DNA from: Candidatus Methylomirabilota bacterium | Lineage (GTDB): Bacteria; Methylomirabilota; Methylomirabilia; Rokubacteriales; CSP1-6 | Assembly (NCBI GenBank): GCA_036002485.1 | Contig: DASYTI010000120.1 | Location: 1-39,326, forward strand | Direction: 5' to 3' | Length of the DNA: 39,326 nt | Part shown: in pieces, positions 1 through 7,123 of the stretch | Layout: every line of letters starts with the position of its first letter | Position numbering within the stretch: the first letter of the stretch is position 1 | Notes under the pieces: generated by a model | Databases searched by the model: none | What the model saw: the letters and a program-made list of their open reading frames with translations, nothing else | What the model was told of the DNA's origin: nothing | Made by a program: the position numbers and the translations under genes

Positions 1-1
1 G

Positions 2-496
2 TTCTTCGCCGCCCTCGTGGGCGCGTTCCTCGTGCTGCGCCTCGGCGCTCAGGTCTGGCCCCCGCCCTTACAGCCGCGCCTGCCCGTGGAAGTGACCGGC
101 GTCAACACCGCCATCCTGCTGCTCAGCGGCGCCACGATGGCCCTCGCCCTCAGGGCGATCGGCCGGGGGAACCAGGCGGGGCTCTCCCGCTATCTCGGCG
201 GCACGGCCGTGCTCGGGGCGGTCTTTCTCGCCGTGCAGGGGTACGAGTGGACGCGGCTCGTGCACTTCGGCCTCACGGCATCCTCGGGGACCTACGGGGC
301 CACCTTCTACACGCTGGTCGGCGTCCATGGCGCCCACGTGCTCGGCGCCCTCATCTGGCTGTCGCTGGTGCTGGTCGCCGCGCGGCGCGGCCGGTTCTCG
401 ACCCGGACTCACGTCCCCGTCACGCTGTGCGGGATGTTCTGGTTCTTCGTGGTTTTCCTCTGGCCGGTGCTGTACGTGCTCGTGTACCTGCGGTGA
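2..496 (+). CDS. Cytochrome c oxidase subunit III-like protein, 5' end outside window
   Basis: Membrane subunit III of a haem-copper terminal oxidase, truncated by the left window edge; the open frame runs in from base 2. The visible 164 residues are hydrophobic with about four to five membrane segments. They carry the family-typical YEW motif after the third visible helix, followed by a TFYTLVGVHGAHVLGALIWL helix that lines up with the HGMHV helix of the next gene. It ends at TGA 30 bases before the GTG of a second subunit III gene. The last helix reads FWFFVVFLW where the neighbour has YWHFVDLVW, so the conserved His and Asp of that helix are absent. Probably a divergent paralogue in the same oxidase operon; it could instead be subunit III of a quinol-type oxidase. 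Confidence 0.85.
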   Translation, partial: FFAALVGAFLVLRLGAQVWPPPLQPRLPVEVTGVNTAILLLSGATMALALRAIGRGNQAGLSRYLGGTAVLGAVFLAVQGYEWTRLVHFGLTASSGTYGATFYTLVGVHGAHVLGALIWLSLVLVAARRGRFSTRTHVPVTLCGMFWFFVVFLWPVLYVLVYLR

Positions 497-526
497 GACC
501 ATGAAGGCTTGGAGGGGGAGCGGACA

Positions 527-1153
527 GTGAGCCAGGTCGAGACGATGCATCCCGGCACGGAGCCGGCGGAGTCGCCCCTCACCCCCGAGAGCTGGGGGAA
601 GCTGGGCATGTGGATCTTCCTCGCGGGCGACGCCATGGGGTTCGGCGTGCTCCTGTGCGCCTACGGAGCCATGCGCTACGGCAGCGCCGACTGGCCCAAC
701 CCGTACCAGCGTCTCGGCATCAACCTGACCGCCTTCATGACGTTCCTCCTGATCTGCTCCAGCGTCACCATGGTCAAAGGGCTCGAAGGGGTCAAGAACG
801 GGAAGCGGGGGATCGCCCAGATCTATCTGCTCCTCACCGTCATCGGAGGCTTGGGCTTCCTCTCGCTTCAGGCCTACGAGTGGACCAAGCTGATCGGCGA
901 GGGGCTGAAGATCTTCGGGAACCCCTGGGGCGCGTCCCTCTTCGGCACGACGTTTTTCATCATCACGGGGTTCCACGGCATGCACGTCACCGGCGGCGTC
1001 ATCTACCTGAGTGTCATGCTAGCCCTGGTCTCCAAGCCCACGACCGCCCTCGGGACCGGATGGACTTACAACGTCGTGGAGATCTCCGGCCTCTACTGGC
1101 ACTTCGTGGACCTGGTCTGGATCATGGTCTTCACGTTCATCTATCTCCTGTAG
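527..1153 (+). CDS. ctaE: Cytochrome c oxidase subunit III
   Basis: Inner-membrane subunit III of an aa3/caa3-type cytochrome oxidase, which stabilises the catalytic subunit I. The 208 residues contain about five membrane helices. Signature stretches are WGKLGMWIFLAGDAMGFG near residue 23, LQAYEWTKL near residue 111, FIITGFHGMHVTGGVIYL near residue 142 and YWHFVDLVWIMVF near the C-terminus. GTG at 527 was chosen because GGAGGGGGAG lies six bases upstream; an upstream in-frame TTG at 509 would overlap that site, and ATG 545 is a less likely alternative. The gene follows another subunit III gene and precedes subunit IV, so this is the 3' part of an oxidase operon whose subunits I and II must lie to the left of the window. 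Confidence 0.93.
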   Translation: MSQVETMHPGTEPAESPLTPESWGKLGMWIFLAGDAMGFGVLLCAYGAMRYGSADWPNPYQRLGINLTAFMTFLLICSSVTMVKGLEGVKNGKRGIAQIYLLLTVIGGLGFLSLQAYEWTKLIGEGLKIFGNPWGASLFGTTFFIITGFHGMHVTGGVIYLSVMLALVSKPTTALGTGWTYNVVEISGLYWHFVDLVWIMVFTFIYLL

Positions 1154-1166
1154 GACGGAGCGACCA

Positions 1167-1493
1167 ATGGCCGACGGACACGCGAGCCCCAACTACTGGC
1201 TGATCTGGCTGTACCTCTTCATCCTGACGGTGACCGAGATCGCGGTCATCTTCGCGCCCATAGCCAAGGTCCTGATCGTCATCGCTCTGGTCTCGCTCGC
1301 CCTGGTCAAGGCCACGCTGGTGGCGGCGTACTTCATGCACCTCCGGTTTGAAGTCCGGACCCTTGCCCTGATCGCGCTGACTCCCCTGTTTCTGGGCGCC
1401 CTCTTGATCTTCATCCTCATTCCGGATCACTCGGCGGTCCCCCACAAGACCGCCGACTCGGTGAAAGTCGCGCCCGCCCCTGGTCATCGCTGA
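1167..1493 (+). CDS. Cytochrome c oxidase subunit IV (prokaryotic type)
   Basis: Small accessory subunit of the oxidase, 108 residues, of the prokaryotic COX4/CyoD-like family. Three hydrophobic segments are visible (about residues 10-30, 35-55 and 66-88). Between the second and third is the conserved family pattern VKATLVAAYFMHLRFE, with Lys and His. A GGA-rich site (taggacggagc) precedes the ATG with normal spacing. It lies 13 bases after subunit III, in the same operon. The C-terminal tail after the last helix is short and polar. The family is thought to assist assembly or stability of the complex and has no catalytic residues. Confidence 0.9.
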   Translation: MADGHASPNYWLIWLYLFILTVTEIAVIFAPIAKVLIVIALVSLALVKATLVAAYFMHLRFEVRTLALIALTPLFLGALLIFILIPDHSAVPHKTADSVKVAPAPGHR

Positions 1494-1526
1494 TGCCTTG
1501 ATGCCGGTGGCGTCCCTGGGGTCTCG

Positions 1527-1961
1527 ATGAGCTCCCTCCCGCTCTCGGCCCTTCCTGCCCTTAACGCCGCCCTGAACGCGACCTGCGCCGTCCTCCTGGT
1601 GTCCGGCTACCTCATGATCCGCCAGGGCAAGGTGTTGGCGCACAAGATCTGCATGGGCTCCGCGTTCGCGGTCGCCGTCATGTTCCTGGCTTCGTATCTC
1701 ACGTATCACTATCAGGTGGGCTCGATGAGCTTCGGGGGCCAGGGATGGATGCGTCCCGTCTACTTCAGCCTCCTCACCTCGCACACGATCCTGGCGGCGG
1801 GGATCGTCCCGCTCGTCCTCGTGACCCTGTCCCACGCGCTCCGCGGCCGCTTCGATCGGCACATGAGGATCGCGCGGTGGACGCTTCCCCTCTGGCTCTA
1901 CGTGTCGGTGACCGGGGTGATCGTGTACTTGATGCTCTACCATTTCTACGGGCGCGCCTGA
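1527..1961 (+). CDS. DUF420 membrane protein
   Basis: Integral membrane protein of the DUF420 family, 144 residues with four hydrophobic segments. It keeps histidines typical of the family: LAHKICMG near residue 39, LTYHYQVG near 60, LLTSHTILAAG near 88, HMRIARWTLPLWLYVSVTG near 112, and an ending LMLYHFYG. DUF420 genes sit beside cytochrome oxidase genes in many bacteria. The Staphylococcus member CtaM is needed to mature the aa3 oxidase, so an assembly role here is a fair inference from family and position. It is the last clear gene of the oxidase operon. Confidence 0.88.
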   Translation: MSSLPLSALPALNAALNATCAVLLVSGYLMIRQGKVLAHKICMGSAFAVAVMFLASYLTYHYQVGSMSFGGQGWMRPVYFSLLTSHTILAAGIVPLVLVTLSHALRGRFDRHMRIARWTLPLWLYVSVTGVIVYLMLYHFYGRA

Positions 1962-2084
1962 GCGAACGGGTGTTCGAGCGGCGCCGGATCGCGCTGAAGG
2001 GTTGGAGAGGCCATTGAGCAGAATCCGATGCGAATGTTATCCTGGTGGTGCACCCGACACCTCGGGATATCAAGGGCGAAGCGC

Positions 2085-2111
2085 TTGCCTGGTTGACTAA
2101 ATTCCTATAAA
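2085..2111 (+). promoter_or_regulatory. Possible promoter for the glycine-zipper protein
   Basis: TATAAA at 2106-2111 is a strong -10 match, with TTGCCT 15 bases upstream (2085-2090), a short spacing. The surrounding DNA is much AT-richer than the operon to the left. The predicted transcript would start very close to the ribosome binding site, which weakens the call. Confidence 0.3.
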
Positions 2112-2128
2112 AACTTGGGAGAATGGCT

Positions 2129-2914
2129 ATGTTGACGGTTGTTGGAGTTTTTCAGACGCCGGCGAGCGCCTATGAAGCCGTGAATGAGCTGAGATCTACA
2201 AGGATCAAGAAGGAGAAAATCAACCTGCTCGTCCCCGGAGACCCGGAAAAGGCAGTGAGAGAAATACCGACCACGGAGGCCGAACAACCCGGAATGGGAG
2301 CGGCGGTAGGAGGCGTCGTGGGCGGGGCATTTGGCGCTGCCGCAGGGGTGAGCCTGGGCGGGGCAGCCGCGAGCATGCTTGTGCCCGGGGTTGGACCAAT
2401 CATTGCCGTCGGAATTCTTGGCGCGGCCATTCTAGGTGCGATCAGCGCGGCGGGAGGCGCGGCCGCGGGCGATGCGCTGGAAAAAAGTTTGGACCAGGGA
2501 CTGCCCATAGATGAAATCTACGTTTACGAAGATGCATTGCGGCAGGGACGCTCGATCGTGGCCATCCTTGCCGAGAACGATGAACAGGCCGATGCAGCAC
2601 GTGAGGTTCTGGAACGAACCGGCGCGGAAAGCATTGATGCGGCTCGCGAGAAATGGTGGATCGGGTTGCGCGATGCCGAGCAGGAAAGCTACACCGCACA
2701 GGGGGCTGATTTCACCAAAGACGAAGTGAACTACCGGCGCGGATTCGAAGCGGCTCAAGATCCGAGATTGCGCGGAAAATCTTATCAGGAGTCGGATAAA
2801 TATCTGGTGGCGCGCTATCCAAAAGTTTACCGTGAAGAAAGCTTCCGCCGCGGGTACGAGCGTGGCCAGGCCCACCGTCACAAGGAACGCGCAGACCGCG
2901 CTTCAGGCCAATAG
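2129..2914 (+). CDS. Glycine-zipper general-stress-type protein
   Basis: Protein of 261 residues, function unknown. The N-terminal part (about 1-55), starting MLTVVGVFQTPASAYEAV, resembles the alpha/beta domain of general stress protein 17M-like families. Residues about 57-115 are a Gly/Ala-rich zipper (GAAVGGVVGGAFGAAAG and on) that could insert into a membrane. The C-terminal half is polar with Tyr/Arg-rich motifs repeated as NYRRGFEAA and SFRRGYERGQA. ATG 2129 is preferred because GGGAG at 2117-2121 is seven bases upstream; ATG 2123 would leave one base. Base and codon use (AAA, GAA and ATT are frequent) differ from the oxidase operon and from gltBD, suggesting separate acquisition. No paralogue is in the window. 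Confidence 0.75.
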   Translation: MLTVVGVFQTPASAYEAVNELRSTRIKKEKINLLVPGDPEKAVREIPTTEAEQPGMGAAVGGVVGGAFGAAAGVSLGGAAASMLVPGVGPIIAVGILGAAILGAISAAGGAAAGDALEKSLDQGLPIDEIYVYEDALRQGRSIVAILAENDEQADAAREVLERTGAESIDAAREKWWIGLRDAEQESYTAQGADFTKDEVNYRRGFEAAQDPRLRGKSYQESDKYLVARYPKVYREESFRRGYERGQAHRHKERADRASGQ

Positions 2915-2982
2915 GCAAGTCGATGAGAACCTTTGGGAAGTCTATCAAGGGCTTGGTCGAATCTGTGCCCGCGGGCTTCTGA

Positions 2983-3150
2983 GGCAGGGTACGTCCGAGT
3001 ACGGCTGCCTATGCTCTGCGGCGGCGGGTGGATGATCGGGACGGAAAACTCGCGGATCTTTTACGTACGCATCCGCCGAGCGATCGACGGATTATTCTGC
3101 TCTCTCAGATGGCCGGCCTCACGGGTCTTCTGATGGCTCTTCTCTCGTGA
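2983..3150 (+). pseudogene. Remnant of a C-terminal peptidase-like coding region (M48-like?)
   Basis: The frame from 2983 to the TGA at 3148 encodes about 55 residues with protein-like texture. It includes AAYALRRRVDDRDGK, then LADLLRTHPPSDRRI, then a hydrophobic end. The pattern THPPSDRRI resembles the C-terminal THPPTxxRI stretch of M48 metallopeptidases, and AYAL could be what is left of an EADxxAL motif; the HExxH zinc site is missing. An in-frame TGA at 2980 separates it from a 19-codon start (ATG 2923) in the same frame. Its terminal TGA overlaps the GTG of the next gene (GTGA at 3147-3150), the coupling expected of a once-functional gene. The family assignment is tentative. Confidence 0.3.
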
Positions 3151-3338
3151 AACTCATCACCGCGCATAGAATTCTCATTGGAACGGCGATCGTCTTCTTT
3201 ATTTTCTTTTCTCTGTGGGAGCTCAGAAACTATTTGCAATCGAGCGATACATGGGCGGCCGCCCGGAGCATTCTGTATCTCGTTGTTGCCGCGGGGTTCG
3301 GCATCTATTTTAAATCTCTCAAGCGTTGGTACGGATAA
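3147..3338 (+). CDS. Small two-helix membrane protein
   Basis: A 63-residue hypothetical protein. Two hydrophobic segments are visible (about residues 10-24 and 41-56), separated by a short polar stretch, with a basic C-terminus (KSLKRWYG). That layout suggests a small inner-membrane protein with cytoplasmic ends. The GTG start overlaps the TGA of the decayed frame upstream, so translation may once have been coupled to it. No family is recognised. Like its left neighbour it is AT-richer than the rest of the window. The orderly hydrophobic pattern makes it more credible than other short frames nearby. Confidence 0.5.
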   Translation: MKLITAHRILIGTAIVFFIFFSLWELRNYLQSSDTWAAARSILYLVVAAGFGIYFKSLKRWYG

Positions 3339-3424
3339 TCGCGGCGGAAGCGCAGCCGTTTCTGGTTGAGATCACTGAAGAGTATATCGTTCGCGCGGTC
3401 GCCGGCCACGCCAAGATGACGTAA

Positions 3425-4318
3425 TCACCGGCGGGGCTGGTCTCCCCGAACGGCTTCTCGCTCACGCGCCGTCCGCTCCTCGCGATCGAGCATCCTCGCC
3501 ACGACCAGCAGAATGGGGATCAGATACATATGCCCCATGCTCCACATGAGGCCCCCCGCCAGGGCCTGGTCGTCGAGCGCGCTCACACCGAATGGCGGCC
3601 GCGACGCCTCGTAATAGGGATACAGAACGCGCTCGGGCAAGGCGATCAAGGCGCTCAGCAGCGTGTTCTGCCCCGTGGCCGCGAGGAGATACAGGATGGC
3701 GAAGCCGCGGGGGATCCGCTCGTGCAGCCGGGGCGCCGGCTCCACGATCGGCCACCAGAAGAGGAGCGCCGTGCCGAAGAAGGCCACGTGCTCGACATCG
3801 TGGATCACGGGATCGCGCAGCGCGGCCTGATAGGCGGCGGGAAGATGCCAGAGCCACAAGTTCCCGACGAAGAGGAGCCAGGCGACCGGCATCAGGGTGG
3901 CGGCCCAGAGGACTTTGCGGAGCGGTGCGTTTCGAGTGAGCAGGCGCCCGAGGGCTCGGCGAGCCCGCCGAGGCAGCCCCCAGAGAGAGGTCGGCAGCGG
4001 GTTCCCGAGGAGAAGAAGTGGCGCCGCGATCATCATCAAGATCAGGTGCTGGACCATGTGGGCGGTCAGGAGGACGTCAGCGAGGTCGTCCACGGGCGGG
4101 AGGAGGGCGACGGCCACCGCGCCAAGGCCGCTCAGGTAGAGCCCGAGGCGCCATCCGGGGGCAAGCTCCCGATAGCCCCACTCGCGAAGACGCCACCACC
4201 CGGAGGCGTACACACTCGCCAGTGTCGCAAGGATGAGCACAACCTCCGGACGCCAGCGCCAGGAGGCGAGCAAGGCTCCGGTCGAGGACGAATGGCTCAC
4301 GAGGGTCAGCTCATCCAC
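3425..4318 (-). CDS. ctaG: Cytochrome c oxidase assembly factor CtaG (caa3 type)
   Basis: Polytopic membrane protein of the caa3-type CtaG family, 297 residues with about seven hydrophobic segments. These proteins help assemble haem-copper oxidases, probably through copper delivery. Family hallmarks are HMVQHLILMMIAAPLLLLG near residue 87, LWHLPAAYQAAL near 156, HDVEHVAFFGTALLFWW near 173 and LDDQALAGGLMWSMGHMY near 248; the conserved histidines are potential metal ligands. It is transcribed toward the oxidase operon but from the opposite strand. The start is GTG at 4318 with no strong ribosome site; GTG seven codons in is an alternative. The C-terminus is charged and probably cytoplasmic. 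Confidence 0.9.
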   Translation of the reverse strand: MDELTLVSHSSSTGALLASWRWRPEVVLILATLASVYASGWWRLREWGYRELAPGWRLGLYLSGLGAVAVALLPPVDDLADVLLTAHMVQHLILMMIAAPLLLLGNPLPTSLWGLPRRARRALGRLLTRNAPLRKVLWAATLMPVAWLLFVGNLWLWHLPAAYQAALRDPVIHDVEHVAFFGTALLFWWPIVEPAPRLHERIPRGFAILYLLAATGQNTLLSALIALPERVLYPYYEASRPPFGVSALDDQALAGGLMWSMGHMYLIPILLVVARMLDREERTAREREAVRGDQPRR

Positions 4319-4345
4319 GATCGCCCGGTGTCTGCCCGCCCCGGT

Positions 4346-4785
4346 TCAGGCCGGGGGCCGGATGACATCGCCCACGCGGATCGTGCCCTCGGTCAGGATT
4401 CGCGCTCTCAGGCCGCCCCGATGAATGAGCCCGGCCAGGACTCCTTTCTGAGTGAGGTCCTCCAGGTGCCGGCACGGCTCGCAGAGCCGCGCGCTCCGCA
4501 GCAAGACTTGGCCCACCCAGAATTCCTGGTCCACCAAGTGGTTCAAGGGCACGCCGGATGTGGCGATGTTGCGTGGGGTCTCGGCCGGAGACAACTTGGT
4601 GCCCAGCGTTTGCCCGTCGGCGTTCAACGCCGCGGTGGAACGCCTCCACGCTCTCAACCTCGATCAAGGTGATCTCACGCCCACCGTGACTCGCCTTCCC
4701 CGAATGAGAGCCGTGACCCAAAATACCGGTCCCCCTCGAGTCCCCGACCGGGCACCGCCCGCACCTCGTAGACGGACCTCGCTAT
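4346..4785 (-). pseudogene. MOSC-domain protein, broken by two frameshifts
   Basis: Three consecutive frames together spell one MOSC-domain protein (the fold that carries the C-terminal sulfur-transfer site of molybdenum cofactor sulfurases and YiiM-like proteins). Frame one gives VYEVRAVPGRGLEGDRYF (about 4770-4720). Frame two gives GHGSHSGKASHGGREITLIE and SVEAF (from 4718). Frame three gives SPAETPRNIATSGVPLNHLV, then LCEPCRHLE and GTIRVGDVI, down to the stop at 4346. The conserved Cys of LCEPC is present. Both shifts have the same direction (one extra base each). The first frame also lacks an ATG: ATA at 4785-4783 sits where a start is expected, four bases after a TAGAAT -10 box (4795-4790). 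Either a genuine pseudogene or two assembly errors; the missing start favours decay. Confidence 0.7.
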
Positions 4786-4970
4786 GGGGATTCTAGCCCG
4801 GCCGTGCGCAGCGGGGGAGTCGATTTAGGGCGGCCGGCCTGACCCCGCGCTGGTGCCCCGATGGGGTGTTGGTCCAGGGCTTCTCCGAGCCGACCGCGAG
4901 GTCGGATCTCGCGAATTTACGAGCCCGCGCGGTCCTCGACGGCGATCCTGCCACGAGGCAAGAACCGCGT

Positions 4971-5384
4971 TCAGGGTGTCTTCCATGTGAGACCCAACAG
5001 CGCAATTCCCCACGCCGGAACGAGCGCAGCGCCTCCCAGGAGCCAGTACGTGACCGACCGATAGGCCCGTCCCGACTCGCGAAGGCGCCTCATGGCCCTG
5101 TCCGAGAGGATGATCCCGAGGAGCGCGGCCGACGATGCAAGATGAAGGAAGACCGACAACGAATGCTCCGGTCGGCCCGTCGGGGAAGCCGTGGCCCCGA
5201 GCAGGCCCACGAAGGCGATGAGCCACGCGGGCAGAAGCGCGGCGAGCCCGAGGGACCAGTGCAGATGGGGACGCTGGCTGGATTCGCGCCCGCCCAGAGC
5301 GCGCATGGCGCCCCACGTGGCGAGCGCCCCCACGAGACCGATCAGGACCGACCACGCGATCATGCGCGCGCGGGCCTCGACCAT
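4971..5384 (-). CDS. Hypothetical four-helix membrane protein
   Basis: A 137-residue protein with four hydrophobic segments (about residues 8-28, 43-65, 78-95 and 112-132) joined by short charged loops. ATG at 5384 lies inside the last codons of the LivM relic (overlap 5360-5384, different frame). No family is recognised. The first and last helices resemble each other in layout (GALATWGAM and GGAALVPAWG), so an internal two-helix repeat is possible. It lies between oxidase assembly genes and gltBD, with no further functional clue. Confidence 0.5.
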   Translation of the reverse strand: MVEARARMIAWSVLIGLVGALATWGAMRALGGRESSQRPHLHWSLGLAALLPAWLIAFVGLLGATASPTGRPEHSLSVFLHLASSAALLGIILSDRAMRRLRESGRAYRSVTYWLLGGAALVPAWGIALLGLTWKTP

Positions 5385-5553
5385 CGGCGGGCGAGCCGGG
5401 ACGCGGTGCCGGCGAGTCCCCCGGGGAAGGCGAACACGATCGCGACGAGCAGGAGGCCCAGGACCAGGGCCCGATACTCCGTCAGGCGTAACGAGAAGTC
5501 CTCTAGCACGAGGAAGGCGAAGGCGCCGGAATGCAGATGCCTCAGTTGAGGCT
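5360..5553 (-). pseudogene. C-terminal relic of a LivM-type ABC permease
   Basis: Reading the minus strand, an open stretch ending at TGA 5362-5360 encodes SGAFAFLVLEDFSLRLTEYR, then a hydrophobic helix and the ending FPGGLAGTASRLARRW. This matches the last helix and tail of branched-chain amino acid permeases (LivM), where a TEYW..LVLG helix is followed by PxGLAG. Everything upstream of this tail is missing, and the MITE-like element begins about 15 bases beyond. No other Liv component is in the window, so it is most likely a fragment left by a deletion or insertion. Confidence 0.6.
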
Positions 5554-5568
5554 CATCCGGTCGACGAC

Positions 5569-5671
5569 CTAGTGCACCGTCCCGTTAGTTCGGGACCCAC
5601 CTTTGGTACCGACGTTACGAGGGAGAAACTGTCCCATGGCTGGGTCTCGAATCTCGGGGACACTGCACTAG
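5569..5671. mobile_element. 103-bp MITE-like element with ~31-bp terminal inverted repeats
   Basis: The first 31 bases (5569-5599) and the reverse complement of the last 31 (5641-5671) agree at 23 of 31 positions with no gaps. Shared blocks are CTAGTGCA, GTCCC, TTCG and GACCCA. Both ends are CTAG, a palindrome that may be a 4-bp target duplication, as known for some DDE transposons such as IS5-group elements. A small internal hairpin GTCCCG/CGGGAC lies at 5579-5596. There is no room for a transposase, so it would be a non-autonomous element. The right CTAG supplies the TAG stop of gltD; the left end borders the truncated LivM relic. Confidence 0.65.
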
Positions 5672-7116
5672 CGGAGGGGAGCGGGCAGGTCGGACTTGCC
5701 CATCAGGTAGAAATCGACGCCGCGGGCGGCGCTCCGGCCCTCCGCGATGGCCCAGACGATGAGCGACTGTCCGCGCTGCATGTCCCCGGCCGCGAAGACC
5801 CCCGGCACGCTCGTCATCCAGTTTGCATCACGCCAGACATTGCCGCGGTCCGTGAGCGTGACTCCGAGGTCGGTAAGCAGCCCCTCGCGCCGCGGGCCCA
5901 GAAAGCCCATGGCCAGGAGAACCAGCTCCGCCTCCATCGCATACTCGGTGCCCGGGATATTCCTGAAGCTGACCCGGCCGCCCTCCCTGACCATCTCCAC
6001 GCGGGCGGCATGCAGGGTGGCGACGCGCCCGTCACGACCGGAGAAGTGGGTGGTATTGACGGAATACTCCCGCGCGCCGCCCTCCTCGTGGGCCGACGAG
6101 ACGCGAAAGATATTCGGCCAGAGCGGCCACGGATTGCTGGCGACGTCGCGCTCATCCGGCGGCCGGGGCAGGATCTCGAACTGGGTGACCGAGCGCGCCC
6201 CCTGGCGATGCACGGTGCCGAGACAGTCCGCGCCGGTATCGCCGCCGCCGATGATGACCACGTGCCTGCCCTGGGCCGTGATGAACTCGGCGTCGGGGAC
6301 GGTGTCTCCCTCGCAGCGACGGTTCTGGAGCGTGAGGTAGTCCATGGCGAAGTGGATGCCCCCGAGCTCGCGGCCGGGAATCTGGAGGTCGCGCGGCCAC
6401 TCGGCGCCTCCGGCCAGGACGATGGCGTCGAAGTCTTCGCGCAGAGTCTGGACGGGGACGGTCACCCCGACGTCGGCCCGTGTCCTGAACACGATCCCCG
6501 AGGCCTCCATGAGAGCCAGGCGCCGCGTCAGGATGCGCTTCTCCATCTTGAACTCGGGGATGCCGTAGCGCAGGAGCCCGCCCACCCTGTCCGCCTTCTC
6601 GAAGACGGTGACGAGGTGGCCGGCCCGATTCAGCTGCTCGGCCGCGGCCAGGCCGGCGGGGCCCGAGCCGACCACGGCGACCTTCTTCCCGGTGCGCACC
6701 GCGGGCGTCTCCGCCACCACCCAGCCCTCGTCGAAGGCGTGTTCGATGATGCCGACCTCGACCTGCTTGATGGTCACGGGGTCGTCGTTGATGCCGAGCA
6801 CGCAGGAGCCCTCGCAGGGCGCGGGGCAGAGGCGGCCCGTCCACTCGGGGAAATTGTTGGTGGCGTGGAGGCGATCGATGGCCTCTCGCCAGCGATCCCG
6901 GTAGACGAGGTCGTTCCAGTCGGGGATGAGGTTGCCGAGGGGACAGCCCTGGTGGCAGAAGGGGATGCCGCAGTCCATGCAGCGGGCGCCCTGCATCTTG
7001 AGCTTGTCCGCCTCGAAGGGGAGGTAGACCTCTTGCCAGTCGTGGACGCGCTCGTCCACCGGGCGCCGCTTGGGCGCCTCGCGCTTGAATTCGATGAAGC
7101 CGGTGATCTTGCCCAT
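5668..7116 (-). CDS. gltD: Glutamate synthase small subunit (NADPH)
   Basis: Beta subunit of NADPH-dependent glutamate synthase. It takes electrons from NADPH through FAD and Fe-S clusters to GltB for making two glutamates from glutamine plus 2-oxoglutarate. The 482 residues match the usual length. The N-terminal ferredoxin-like domain has [14 protein letters not shown] (residues 46-58) and CPAPCEGSC (about 98-106). An FAD dinucleotide-binding [13 protein letters not shown] follows near 151, and an NADPH-binding GGGDTGADC near 293. The C-terminal [19 protein letters not shown] closes the FAD site. ATG 7116 lies seven bases after the gltB stop, so the two are cotranscribed. Its TAG stop is inside the end of the MITE-like element, so the last few residues may have been altered by that insertion. 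Confidence 0.96.
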   Translation of the reverse strand: MGKITGFIEFKREAPKRRPVDERVHDWQEVYLPFEADKLKMQGARCMDCGIPFCHQGCPLGNLIPDWNDLVYRDRWREAIDRLHATNNFPEWTGRLCPAPCEGSCVLGINDDPVTIKQVEVGIIEHAFDEGWVVAETPAVRTGKKVAVVGSGPAGLAAAEQLNRAGHLVTVFEKADRVGGLLRYGIPEFKMEKRILTRRLALMEASGIVFRTRADVGVTVPVQTLREDFDAIVLAGGAEWPRDLQIPGRELGGIHFAMDYLTLQNRRCEGDTVPDAEFITAQGRHVVIIGGGDTGADCLGTVHRQGARSVTQFEILPRPPDERDVASNPWPLWPNIFRVSSAHEEGGAREYSVNTTHFSGRDGRVATLHAARVEMVREGGRVSFRNIPGTEYAMEAELVLLAMGFLGPRREGLLTDLGVTLTDRGNVWRDANWMTSVPGVFAAGDMQRGQSLIVWAIAEGRSAARGVDFYLMGKSDLPAPLR

Positions 7117-7123
7117 CAGGCGG

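Noticed and set aside
3339-3423. Short frame reading VEITEEYIVRAVAGHAKMT, reminiscent of a tyrosine recombinase GH motif
   Set aside because: Only about 28 residues, no start, and the catalytic Arg and Tyr are absent. The likeness rests on a few residues.
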